Shown here one piece after another: positions 1 through 7,384 of a stretch of 64,000 nucleotides of DNA. Made by a program: the position numbers and the translations under genes. How positions within the stretch are numbered: the stretch's first letter is position 1; every line of letters starts with the position of its first letter. Below the pieces are notes generated by a model that saw only the letters and a list, made by a program, of their open reading frames with translations, did not search any database and was not told the DNA's origin. This stretch comes from an uncultured Spirochaetaceae bacterium (GTDB lineage: Bacteria > Spirochaetota > Spirochaetia > Sphaerochaetales > Sphaerochaetaceae), in NCBI GenBank assembly GCA_944389075.1, contig CALXLA010000002.1, positions 1 to 64,000 of the forward strand, written 5' to 3'.

Positions 1-123
1 AAGTTCTGGGGATCGGGACTCTGGTCACGCGGCTGCTACTATGGAAGCGTTGGTGCCGTTACTGAAGAGAGTGTGAAGAAGTATATTGAAAACCAGAAAT
101 CCAACATCGGAGGTACCGAATAA
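1..123 (+). CDS. tnpA: IS200/IS605-family transposase (TnpA), C-terminal fragment at window edge
   Basis: An open frame enters from the left edge and ends at a TAA at 121-123. It gives a 40-residue C-terminus with FWGSGLWSRGCYYGSVG followed by a KKYIENQ helix. This matches the end of IS200/IS605 Y1 transposases, in which a Trp-rich strand (FWARGYFVxTVG) precedes a helix ending in YIxNQ. These enzymes cut single-stranded DNA through one tyrosine (HUH nucleases). The catalytic part lies outside the window, so completeness cannot be judged. No clear right-end hairpin is visible just after the stop because the next small gene overlaps the stop codon. The family call comes from short motifs only. 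Confidence 0.72.
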   Translation, partial: KFWGSGLWSRGCYYGSVGAVTEESVKKYIENQKSNIGGTE

Positions 124-317
124 TGAAATGTCCAATATGCGGCAAGGAAATGCTCAGGGGAACAGTCATATCGTCAGGGAGCATGCCATTCAGCACGAAT
201 GTCATATTCAAGCCTGACAAGAATGATGGGTGTTCCAACCTTATTCTGGAAAAGGAAGCGGACGCTTATGTCTGTATGGATTGTGGCCAGGTATTTGCAA
301 TCTACAAAGTGAAATGA
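123..317 (+). CDS. Small zinc-ribbon protein (DUF6487/PF20097-like)
   Basis: This 64-residue protein starts at an ATG that overlaps the TAA of the transposase fragment by one base. It has CPICGKEM at residues 3-10 and CMDCGQ at about 51-56, two CxxC knuckles that would bind one zinc ion. The MKCPxCGKEM start and the spacing between the knuckles resemble the small PF20097 zinc-ribbon family, whose function is unknown. There is no signal peptide, so it is probably cytosolic. The coupling to the transposase stop is probably accidental, because IS200 elements do not normally carry this gene. Confidence 0.6.
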   Translation: MKCPICGKEMLRGTVISSGSMPFSTNVIFKPDKNDGCSNLILEKEADAYVCMDCGQVFAIYKVK

Positions 318-374
318 TTACAGCCGCATTCATCCTGCAGGACAAGCCTGTCAGGTTTTCTTGCGGCAACTTTC

Positions 375-401
375 ATAAAAACACGGCCATTTCTGGCCGT
401 G
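375..401 (-). terminator. Rho-independent terminator of hpf
   Basis: An 8-bp perfect stem (CACGGCCA at 382-389, TGGCCGTG at 394-401) with a 4-nt loop. Read leftward it is followed by GTTTTTATG, a T-run at 377-381. It sits just past the hpf stop codon on the minus strand. Read rightward there is no T-tract, so it works for the leftward transcript. Confidence 0.75.
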
Positions 402-415
402 CCCTCATTCTGGGT

Positions 416-712
416 TCAGAGACCCATTGTCTTTTCCTTTTCCTTCTTGGCCGCAGCCTGGATTTTATCTGCAAGAAGCTCAATGCCTTCGTGCAGTTCA
501 TATGCATCCTGTGATACTACTTTCTCCTTCTTCCACACGAAATGAAGAGTAGCATCCAGATGGAAACCAATGCCTTTGCTCTCTTTTTTCGCTACAACAT
601 CGAGATCATGCAGATAGTCCTCTGCGAATCCGAGTTTCTTCAGCTTCTTGTTGAGAAATTCACGGTCATCATCGTCTGGAGTGAATCCAATGCCTCTGAA
701 AGTGAGATTCAT
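416..712 (-). CDS. hpf: Ribosome hibernation promoting factor (short HPF/RaiA family)
   Basis: 98 residues, the length of short HPF/YfiA proteins. It begins MNLTFRGIGF and has the family pattern of an N-terminal beta strand, a helix with FLNKKLKKL, paired strands (GIGFHLDATLHF) and a second helix (LHEGIELLADKIQ). These proteins bind the 30S decoding region during starvation and promote inactive 100S or 70S ribosomes. The gene lies 68 bp downstream of rpoN in the same direction, which is the classical lptB-rpoN-hpf order. A strong hairpin terminator follows it. No C-terminal dimerisation domain of the long type is present. Confidence 0.85.
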   Translation of the reverse strand: MNLTFRGIGFTPDDDDREFLNKKLKKLGFAEDYLHDLDVVAKKESKGIGFHLDATLHFVWKKEKVVSQDAYELHEGIELLADKIQAAAKKEKEKTMGL

Positions 713-780
713 ACATTGCCTCCTTTGTTTTAGTTAACTTTATTGTAACCCAGGAAGGAAGTGAACTCAAAGAATTATTC

Positions 781-2145
781 TCAGCGTGTATATGAAGATT
801 CGATGTCAAGCTCTTTCCGGTATTTGCTGACAGTCCTGCGGGCTGCCTTTATGCCACGGGATGCGAGTATGTCGCTGATTTTCTGATCTGAAAGGGCTTT
901 CCCCGTCGTGTTCTCTCCGATGATCTTCTTTATCATCTCCTTGACAGCCGAACGCGAGACAGATTCTCCGTCATCTGACTTCACACCCGATGTGAAGAGA
1001 GCCTTGATAGGGTAGATTCCCCAGTCCGTATCGATGTATTTGGACGATGCGATTCTTCCGATTGTCGTCTCGTGGACACCGATTTCATCCGCGGCTTCCT
1101 TCAGTGTTATGGACTTGAGGTACAGAGGTCCTTCGAGGAAGAATGGCTGTTGCTTTGCCAGAAGGAATGCTCCCAGTTTCTCAAGAAGCGATGCCCTTGC
1201 CTCAAGTTGCGATATGAGGCTTTCGGCTGATGCTATGTTCTCCTTGAGGAATTTCCTTGCATCTTTCTCATCTTTCCCGCGGCTTCCCTTGAGCTCATCT
1301 GCCATTTCCTTATAGCTTGCGTCAATTTCTATTGAAGGGATCGCATCCTTCTCTATCTTCATTTTCAGCTTGCCGTCTTCCTTCTTTATGGAAATCTCAG
1401 GAGTGACTATCTCATCATATGCAGAACTGTATTTTCTTCCCGGGAATGGCGTGAGTGTCTTGAGGAAGGAGAACAGGGCATTGACTTCCTCCTCATCTGT
1501 CTTCATCTCTTTTGCGGCCTGCTCAGTCTTCCCAAGTCTTAGCTGGTCGAGATGATTGTCGATGAGATCCGAGAAAAGCCTGAGCTCATCCTTTTTCATT
1601 CCAAGCCCTTCGGCCTGTATCTTCAGGCTGTCTCGCCAGTTCAGGGCACCGACGCCCAGAGGCTCAAGCGTATGGATTATGGCAAGCGCATCATCTGCAT
1701 ACTGTCTGCTTTCCGGCGGCAGGAGAGTATCTGGAGGAGCAGGCAGGAAACCATTCTCATCCATTGCCGTGATGAGTACTGAAGCTGCATCACGGACTGG
1801 TTTTTCAGCATCGGTCTCCCATAGCTGTGAAAGCAGATGCTCAGAGAGACTTTCCTTTTCAGAAATCATTCCTTCTATCCAGTTTGTCTCCGGACCGTTA
1901 TCTTCGGAATATGTGCTATCTGAATAGCTTTCCCTTTTGTCGGTGATGCTTGAGTATTGAGATGCGAAGGAAGAGTAGGAGGGGCTCTTTTCCTTTATCA
2001 CAAGGACTGGATTCGTTTCGGCTTCCTTGCGGATCTTCTCGCTCAATTCCTCGGCAGACATGGCAATCGTTTCCATTGTCTGTACCATCTGCGTACTGAG
2101 CTTCAGTTCCTGCTTTAGCGATAAATCCAGCCTTAGATCCGTCAT
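781..2145 (-). CDS. rpoN: RNA polymerase sigma-54 factor
   Basis: 454 residues with the RpoN layout. Region I at the N-terminus (LDLSLKQELKLSTQMVQTM, then EEL and ETNPVL) contacts core polymerase and activators, followed by an acidic Ser/Tyr-rich linker. The core-binding domain spans about 100-300 (VGALNWRDSL). The DNA-binding domain has a helix-turn-helix (LKEAADEIGVHETTIGR) and ends with the RpoN box ARRTVSKYRKEL, which reads the -24 element. Sigma-54 needs an AAA+ enhancer-binding activator; none is in the window. The start codon overlaps the lptB stop by one base, so the two are translationally coupled. Confidence 0.97.
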   Translation of the reverse strand: MTDLRLDLSLKQELKLSTQMVQTMETIAMSAEELSEKIRKEAETNPVLVIKEKSPSYSSFASQYSSITDKRESYSDSTYSEDNGPETNWIEGMISEKESLSEHLLSQLWETDAEKPVRDAASVLITAMDENGFLPAPPDTLLPPESRQYADDALAIIHTLEPLGVGALNWRDSLKIQAEGLGMKKDELRLFSDLIDNHLDQLRLGKTEQAAKEMKTDEEEVNALFSFLKTLTPFPGRKYSSAYDEIVTPEISIKKEDGKLKMKIEKDAIPSIEIDASYKEMADELKGSRGKDEKDARKFLKENIASAESLISQLEARASLLEKLGAFLLAKQQPFFLEGPLYLKSITLKEAADEIGVHETTIGRIASSKYIDTDWGIYPIKALFTSGVKSDDGESVSRSAVKEMIKKIIGENTTGKALSDQKISDILASRGIKAARRTVSKYRKELDIESSYTR

Positions 2146-2876
2146 CAGCTCTCCTTTCCGAAATCGCGGCCGAAGTAGATTTCCCTTGCTTTCTCGTTGT
2201 TCAGCAGCTCTTCCTTTGTTCCTGATACAAGGATCTCCCCTTCCGAGATGATGTGCGCCCTTGTCGTTATCTCAAGGGTATCACGTACATTGTGGTCTGT
2301 AAGGAGTATTCCGATCCCGCTGTCAGCAAGCCGCCTTATTATCTGCTTGATCTCATGGACAGCCTTGGGATCTATTCCTGCAAACGGTTCATCAAGAAGG
2401 AGAAACTTAGGTGATGTCGCGAGAGATCTTGCGATTTCCGTTCTGCGTCTTTCGCCTCCTGAGAGCGTATAGCCGTACTGTTTCCTGACTTTCTGGATGC
2501 CGAAGTCATCTATCAGCTTCTCGAGCATCTCTTCCTTCTCTGCCTTTGAGAGATTCTTCTGTGTCTCAAGCACGAGGCGTATGTTGTTCTCCACAGACAG
2601 CTTGCGGAAGATTGATGCTTCCTGCGGAAGATAGGCAAGGCCCATCTTGGATCGTTTGTGCATAGGCATGTTGGTGATATCGTGTCCATCTACGATGACT
2701 GCCCCTCCATTTGCCTTTATGAAGCCTACGATCATATAGAAAGATGTCGTCTTTCCGGCTCCGTTCGGTCCCAGCAGTCCTGTGATATCTCCTGAATTCA
2801 TTGAAAATGTCACGTCTTTGACAACGTGTTTCTTCCCATAGAATTTTGATAGGTGTTCTGCCTTAAGCTCAGCCAT
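2145..2876 (-). CDS. lptB: LPS export ABC transporter ATP-binding protein LptB
   Basis: 243 residues, the usual LptB length. Walker A is GPNGAGKTT near residue 38, the Q-loop region is LPQEASIFRKL, the signature is LSGGERRRTEIARSL, Walker B is FLLLDEPFAGIDP and the switch histidine lies in LTDHNVR. The LSGGERRR signature and DHNVRDTL switch are typical of LptB rather than of amino-acid or sugar ABC ATPases. It powers LptFG extraction of lipopolysaccharide or related glycolipid from the inner membrane. It overlaps the lptA-like gene by 8 bp and rpoN by 1 bp. lptF and lptG are not in the window. Confidence 0.95.
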   Translation of the reverse strand: MAELKAEHLSKFYGKKHVVKDVTFSMNSGDITGLLGPNGAGKTTSFYMIVGFIKANGGAVIVDGHDITNMPMHKRSKMGLAYLPQEASIFRKLSVENNIRLVLETQKNLSKAEKEEMLEKLIDDFGIQKVRKQYGYTLSGGERRRTEIARSLATSPKFLLLDEPFAGIDPKAVHEIKQIIRRLADSGIGILLTDHNVRDTLEITTRAHIISEGEILVSGTKEELLNNEKAREIYFGRDFGKES

Positions 2877-3522
2877 TTATATTACCTGTTATTCTTCCTT
2901 CAAGACGTATTTCATCTGTATTGAGATCTACCGTGACGACCTCTGCACCATATTCATCCCCATCCCATATTACACGCGCATTACCTCTGAGCGAAAGCGT
3001 ATTCTCGCTCCTTGAGAATACAACGGACTCTGCCTGGCATCTCATTACGCCGGTATCTGTCGTCTTCAGCAGATTCACATTCTTATCAAGCTGAAGACGC
3101 TCATCACTCAACCTGTATTCAAGGGATGCTCCTGTTGCTGATACTTCGTTCACTGTATCATCGACCTCGAACCATGAGGAGATGAGTATGCGCTCATCTA
3201 TCCTGTCATACCAGATTGATGATGTCCTGATATTGATGCCTCGTTCCTCGTCCGTGACTGTGGTATTTCCCGAGCAGTCAACATAGCGCCAGTTGTCACC
3301 ATAAAGCCTGATCTCATCTGCATGGATCTGCATCGATCCAACCGCAACATCCGCACCATCTGAGAGAATCACTTCCTCGCGTCCTTCCCTGAGTACGATT
3401 GAGCTGGTGCCTCCTGCGAAGCTTATGTTCTCTTGTTGACTGGCAGCCGGCTGTTGTATGTCATCTGCGTGAATTGATGCAGCCATCAGTGCGAATATGA
3501 TGAGAAATGCCATTCTTCTCAT
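2869..3522 (-). CDS. lptA: LptA-like periplasmic OstA-domain protein
   Basis: 217 residues with an N-terminal signal peptide (MRRMAFLIIFALMAASIHA) and a repeated beta-strand pattern (for example NISFAGGTSSIVLREGREE, MQIHADEIRLYGDN, LEYRLSDERLQL, NVNLLKTTDTG). This matches OstA/LptA beta-jellyroll proteins that form the periplasmic bridge for lipopolysaccharide export. The position between lptC-like and lptB genes supports the call. It overlaps lptC by 4 bp and lptB by 8 bp. Sequence identity to proteobacterial LptA is expected to be low, so the call rests on signal peptide, strand pattern and synteny. Confidence 0.82.
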   Translation of the reverse strand: MRRMAFLIIFALMAASIHADDIQQPAASQQENISFAGGTSSIVLREGREEVILSDGADVAVGSMQIHADEIRLYGDNWRYVDCSGNTTVTDEERGINIRTSSIWYDRIDERILISSWFEVDDTVNEVSATGASLEYRLSDERLQLDKNVNLLKTTDTGVMRCQAESVVFSRSENTLSLRGNARVIWDGDEYGAEVVTVDLNTDEIRLEGRITGNING

Positions 3523-4037
3523 AAGTTGAAGACTCCTTCATCTATTGACTGGAACGAGTAGATATCCATCTTCAGGTCACCTGCGAAACCAGTACCGCTG
3601 AATATTCCGTCGCCTGTCTGGACATATACACTTCCATCGGCTGTTATCATGCTGTTGCCGCTGTCGAATACAAGGCTGTCAGCCTGGATGAACATATCAT
3701 CATCGACTTTCCTCAGCATGACGCTTCCACTCAGGTCTATGACCTTCGTGTCGGTGTTGATGTCAGAGGAATCCGCCTGTCCTTCTATGATTATATTCCC
3801 ATCATCGTCATACTGCACGAAAGATAAGGCTTCAGTCACTGCTCTGTTGTCAGATGAGTAGAACGTCATTCTGGGACTTTTGATGAATATCGGATTCTCG
3901 CCGGCCTGACCTAGCGTGTATTCTGCCCCTATCAGAACGATATCGGGACGTACTGTATCATCTGTGCTGCCTTCCTCTTCGGATACGAATGAGCATGAAG
4001 AGAGAAGGATGATCAGGAACAAGCAGAGAAGTCTCAC
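3519..4037 (-). CDS. lptC: LptC-like lipoprotein
   Basis: 172 residues starting MRLLCLFLIILLSSC, a lipoprotein signal with the lipobox LLSSC; the cysteine is residue 15. The mature part has repeated short beta strands ending in typical LptC/OstA patterns (IFIKSPRMTFYSSDN, VIDLSGSVMLRK, MFIQADSLVFDSGNSMITADG). LptC normally anchors the periplasmic LptA bridge to LptBFG through one membrane helix. Here the anchor would be a lipid instead, as in several non-proteobacterial LptC homologues. It overlaps the downstream lptA-like gene by 4 bp and the upstream rseC-like gene by 4 bp. Confidence 0.8.
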   Translation of the reverse strand: MRLLCLFLIILLSSCSFVSEEEGSTDDTVRPDIVLIGAEYTLGQAGENPIFIKSPRMTFYSSDNRAVTEALSFVQYDDDGNIIIEGQADSSDINTDTKVIDLSGSVMLRKVDDDMFIQADSLVFDSGNSMITADGSVYVQTGDGIFSGTGFAGDLKMDIYSFQSIDEGVFNL

Positions 4038-4435
4038 TCATCCTCCTTCTGTACGACAACCGGAAGATACTTTTTCCTTGTGAACCTGAAGTACAGTCCG
4101 GAGATGAGGAAACCAATGGCTACGGAAGCCATTGCTGCTATGAATCTGATTCCTTCGCCATCTGTTATGGCTGCGCCTATGAAGTACCCGGGAACGAACA
4201 TCAGAATAGGGAAGATAAGGCTCATGAATATCGAGAAGAGCGTTTTCCTGCTTTCCATCTCAACAATGGCCTTGTCTCCTTTCTTCAGATCGATATTCTC
4301 AGGGTTGAGTATCTGGAAGTCTACTTTCTTAGATGTGCAGAAGAATGATCCGCTGCAGCCCGCGCACTGCGATTTGTCACAGCCTGCTGTTATGCATCCA
4401 TCCTTATTTTCCTGTATTGTCACTATCTGCTTCAT
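4034..4435 (-). CDS. RseC/MucC-family (SoxR-reducing system) membrane protein
   Basis: 133 residues. The N-terminal part has a clustered cysteine motif (CDKSQCAGCSGSFFC at about residues 19-33), then an acidic and basic linker (NIDLKKGDKAIVEME), two transmembrane helices (about 67-84 and 90-112) and a basic tail. This is the RseC/MucC architecture, in which the cysteines may hold a cofactor or take part in redox. RseC homologues work with Rnf complexes and SoxR or SigE control in proteobacteria; the role in spirochaetes is not known. It sits between a YmdB-like gene (32 bp overlap) and lptC. Confidence 0.75.
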   Translation of the reverse strand: MKQIVTIQENKDGCITAGCDKSQCAGCSGSFFCTSKKVDFQILNPENIDLKKGDKAIVEMESRKTLFSIFMSLIFPILMFVPGYFIGAAITDGEGIRFIAAMASVAIGFLISGLYFRFTRKKYLPVVVQKEDE

Positions 4436-5246
4436 TGCTCTTCTCCGGCGGCTCTATTTCCAGATGCTCCATCACACGCTGGATGGCCGTGCTTTTTCCG
4501 GTTGTCTCATCGATATCAACGATGACACCTTCAATTATGCCATCATCCCAGCATTCCTGGCTTCTGACTGGGATCTGGCTCCGTATCTTCTGTATCTCGG
4601 TTTCCGGAAGGAATCCTCCGACAGAGAGAGCCGAACCGACCCTGCCATTATCTGTAATATAAGCAAGACCCTGATCTGTGACCATCTCATCTGCTGTGAT
4701 GACTTTCGTATGTGTGCCGATAAGGGCTGCTGCCTTGCCATCGAGGAAGAATCTCATTGTCTTCTTCTCTGCGGTGGTTGCTGCATGGAACTGTATTACC
4801 GGAATCACTTCTTCCTTTTCCTGCAGTTTCTTCAGAAGCGACTCAATTGAATTGAATGCATTCTGTATGCTCTGCCTCTGGAACATGGAATTACCCTGGA
4901 GATTTATGAATGCGAATTTCCTGTCATTGAGCGTGACTATCCTGTAGCTTCTTCCAGGACATTGTGGCGGGTAGTTGGCTGGCCTTAGCACGAAGCCTGC
5001 TTTCTGGATGAATTCAACCATATCTATTTTGAAGAAGAGCTTCTCTGCTCCTGTGATGAGATCGATCCCCATTTTTGAGAGCTGTATAGCCGTAGCCCTA
5101 CCGATGCCGAATCCGCCAGTTGCACCTTCGCCATTCGCAACTGTGTAATCTATGTTGTATTTCTTCTTGAGCTCAGGCAGTCCCTTCCTTATTGCAGTTA
5201 TCCCGGGCCTTCCTGTTATTTCCCCTAGGAAAAGTATTCTGACCAT
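4404..5246 (-). CDS. YmdB-family (TIGR00282) metallophosphoesterase homologue lacking most metal ligands
   Basis: 280 residues from the ATG at 5246, the start that aligns with Bacillus YmdB (VRILFLGEITGRPG). A 296-residue form from 5294 is possible, and neither start has a good ribosome site. The fold is clearly YmdB: NGEGATGG, RPANYPP, FINLQGNSM, FHAATTAEK, GTHTKVITAD, GVIVDID. YmdB is a di-metal cyclic-nucleotide phosphodiesterase with ligands D8, E39, N40, N67, H68, H150, H175 and H177 (Bacillus numbering). Here D8 is Glu, N40 is Gly, the GNH motif is AEK and the last His is Lys. Only E39, H150 and H175 remain, so it is probably not a normal phosphodiesterase. Confidence 0.8.
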   Translation of the reverse strand: MVRILFLGEITGRPGITAIRKGLPELKKKYNIDYTVANGEGATGGFGIGRATAIQLSKMGIDLITGAEKLFFKIDMVEFIQKAGFVLRPANYPPQCPGRSYRIVTLNDRKFAFINLQGNSMFQRQSIQNAFNSIESLLKKLQEKEEVIPVIQFHAATTAEKKTMRFFLDGKAAALIGTHTKVITADEMVTDQGLAYITDNGRVGSALSVGGFLPETEIQKIRSQIPVRSQECWDDGIIEGVIVDIDETTGKSTAIQRVMEHLEIEPPEKSNEADSDNTGK

Positions 5247-5328
5247 GTTCGATAGGATAGCGATTTGCCTGATTTTATGCAAAGGAATTGACATTGATGG
5301 GGATTAGAAAGTAAATTACAGACTACCT

Positions 5329-5412
5329 GCCCAGATGGCGGAACTGGTAGACGCGCTAGTTTCAGGTACTAGTCTCTGCAAAGAGATGGGGGTTCGAGTC
5401 CCCCTCTGGGCA
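5329..5412 (+). tRNA. tRNA-Leu (anticodon CAG)
   Basis: The sequence folds as a class II tRNA. The acceptor stem pairs GCCCAGA (5329-5335) with TCTGGGC (5405-5411), with discriminator A at 5412. The D-arm contains TGGTAGACGC. The anticodon stem CTAGT/ACTAG encloses TTCAGGT, giving CAG. A long variable arm (CTCTGC AAAGAG) and a T-arm GGGGGTTCGAGTCCCCC follow. CCA is not encoded. The anticodon CAG reads Leu CUG codons. Confidence 0.96.
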
Positions 5413-5682
5413 AAAACAGTAACATCCTATATGGCCTTTTGCACACCTTCCTTATCCCTAAATATAGCATATTTAAGGAATTATCAGGAAGGATGTTTTT
5501 TTCTAAAACCTCTGGATCCCTCCGGATTTCATGCCCAATAAAAGGGTTCATCCTGAACTACAGTATGGGCTTTGCCCTGCAGTAATTTGTATTGCCTTAT
5601 TCTTGATGTTGTTTTCCATTGCTTTGTACCGATAGAATAATTATTGATTAGAGCATTTTTGCTTGTATGGAGGTTATTTTTT

Positions 5683-7353
5683 ATGAGTGAATGGTGGAAG
5701 AATGCTGTCATATATCAGATATATCCAAGAAGCTTCATGGATTCTAATGGGGATGGAATAGGTGATATCCCGGGAATAGAGAAGAAGCTTGATTATCTTG
5801 CATCCCTGGGTATTGATGTGATATGGCTCAGTCCTGTCTATAAGTCCCCGAATGTGGATAACGGATATGATATAAGCGACTACAGAGATATACAGGATGA
5901 ATTCGGTACGCTTGCTGATATGGAGCGGCTCATTGATAAGATTCATGAGAAAGGTATGAAGATACTCATGGATCTTGTCGTCAACCACACATCGGATCAG
6001 CATCCATGGTTTATTGAGGCAAGGAGCTCAAAGGATAATCCGAAGAGAGACTACTATATCTGGGCAGATCCTAAGCCGGATGGAAGCCTTCCAAATAACT
6101 GGGAATCTCATTTCAGCGGTTCCGTATGGCAGTTTGATGAGAAGACCGGCCAGTATTATCTTCACATCTTCTCTGCAGGACAGCCAGATCTCAACTGGGA
6201 GAATCCTTCAGTAAGAAAGGAAGTCAAGGATATTGCTCTTTTCTGGCTTGATAAGGGAGTTGATGGCTTCAGAATGGATGTCATCAACTTCATATCGAAG
6301 GTTCCTGGCCTTCCTTCTGTTCCAGGAGCGACTGGTCTTGTCCGTGGGAATATGTTCTATATGAATGGTCCTAAAGTCCATGAATATCTTCATGAGCTCA
6401 ATCAGGATGTTTTCAGTAAATATGACATAATGACGGTGGGTGAGACTCCTAGTGTTACTCCGGAGATTGCGCATCAGTATGTCGATGAAGACAGAGGAGA
6501 GCTTTCTATGGTTTTCCAGTTCGAGCATATCAATACGGATATCAAGGGAACACGCTGGCAGATAAAGCCATGGTCCATAAAGGAATTCAAGGGGATTATT
6601 TCAAAATGGCAGAAGGCTATAGGCGATAAAGGCTGGAACAGCATCTATCTCTCGAATCATGATCAGCCCAGAAGTGTCTCAAGATATGGCAATGATGATA
6701 AGTACCTCCTTGAGAGCGCGAAGATGCTCTGTACGATGAATATGACTCTCAGAGGTACTCCTTATGTATACCAGGGCGAGGAACTAGGCATGACGAATGT
6801 ACGTTTTGACGATATCTCGTCCTATCAGGATGTAGAGTCTCTTGGTATGTATGAGGACTATGGAAAGAAGGGTGTTTCCGTTCATGACAGGATGGAGCTT
6901 GTGTATTATCGTGGCAGGGACAGCGCACGTACGCCTATGCAGTGGGATTCATCGGAGAATGCAGGGTTCTCTCATGCGAGGCCATGGCTTGCAGTCAATC
7001 CGAACTATACATGGCTGAATGCGGAGAATGAAATGGATAATCCAGATTCCATATTCAGTTTCTATAAGAATATGATTGCTTTCAGAAGAAAGCATCCAGT
7101 GATCATTGATGGAAGCTTTAAAGAATACTTTGAAGATCACGATAGACTTTTCGCTTATATGCGGGAGAATGATGATGAGCGCTTATTCACCATGCTTAAC
7201 TTCAGTGCAACCCAATTCACTCTGATACTGCCAGAAGATATCGATGTTTCTTCCATGAATCTTGAGGTTTCGAATATCGGAAGAAAAGATCTTGGTGGAA
7301 ATATAATAACCGTATACCCATATGAGTCATTCGTGCTTGTTGGAAAGAAGTGA
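5683..7353 (+). CDS. GH13 alpha-glucosidase (oligo-1,6-glucosidase type)
   Basis: 556 residues from the ATG at 5683, preceded by GGAGG with 9-nt spacing; an upstream in-frame TTG at 5644 lacks such a site. It shows all GH13 conserved regions: DLVVNHTS, DGFRMDVIN with the nucleophile Asp, VGETPS with the acid/base Glu and NHDQPR with the transition-state Asp. QPDLNW is the hallmark of the oligo-1,6-glucosidase subfamily, and the start WWKNAVIYQIYPRSF matches MalL-type enzymes. There is no signal peptide, so it acts on imported isomalto- or malto-oligosaccharides in the cytoplasm. It stands alone, with no transporter next to it on this strand. Confidence 0.93.
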   Translation: MSEWWKNAVIYQIYPRSFMDSNGDGIGDIPGIEKKLDYLASLGIDVIWLSPVYKSPNVDNGYDISDYRDIQDEFGTLADMERLIDKIHEKGMKILMDLVVNHTSDQHPWFIEARSSKDNPKRDYYIWADPKPDGSLPNNWESHFSGSVWQFDEKTGQYYLHIFSAGQPDLNWENPSVRKEVKDIALFWLDKGVDGFRMDVINFISKVPGLPSVPGATGLVRGNMFYMNGPKVHEYLHELNQDVFSKYDIMTVGETPSVTPEIAHQYVDEDRGELSMVFQFEHINTDIKGTRWQIKPWSIKEFKGIISKWQKAIGDKGWNSIYLSNHDQPRSVSRYGNDDKYLLESAKMLCTMNMTLRGTPYVYQGEELGMTNVRFDDISSYQDVESLGMYEDYGKKGVSVHDRMELVYYRGRDSARTPMQWDSSENAGFSHARPWLAVNPNYTWLNAENEMDNPDSIFSFYKNMIAFRRKHPVIIDGSFKEYFEDHDRLFAYMRENDDERLFTMLNFSATQFTLILPEDIDVSSMNLEVSNIGRKDLGGNIITVYPYESFVLVGKK

Positions 7354-7359
7354 TGGTGT

Positions 7360-7378
7360 GGCCGGGGATTCCCCGGCC
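7360..7378. terminator. GC-rich hairpin between convergent genes
   Basis: A perfect 8-bp stem (GGCCGGGG at 7360-7367, CCCCGGCC at 7371-7378) with a 3-nt loop lies between the convergent GH13 and aldo/keto reductase genes. Neither side has a strong T-run, so it may stop transcription from both sides only weakly or protect 3' ends. Confidence 0.5.
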
Positions 7379-7384
7379 TATGCA

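Noticed and set aside
323-352. Possible rightward terminator after the zinc-ribbon gene
   Set aside because: The stem pairs only four bases (GACA/TGTC) with mismatches beyond; kept only the stronger hairpin at 382-401.
5335-5541. A 68-residue open frame starting within the tRNA-Leu gene
   Set aside because: It overlaps the tRNA body, has no ribosome site, and its residues reflect tRNA structure; the region 5413-5682 shows no other gene.
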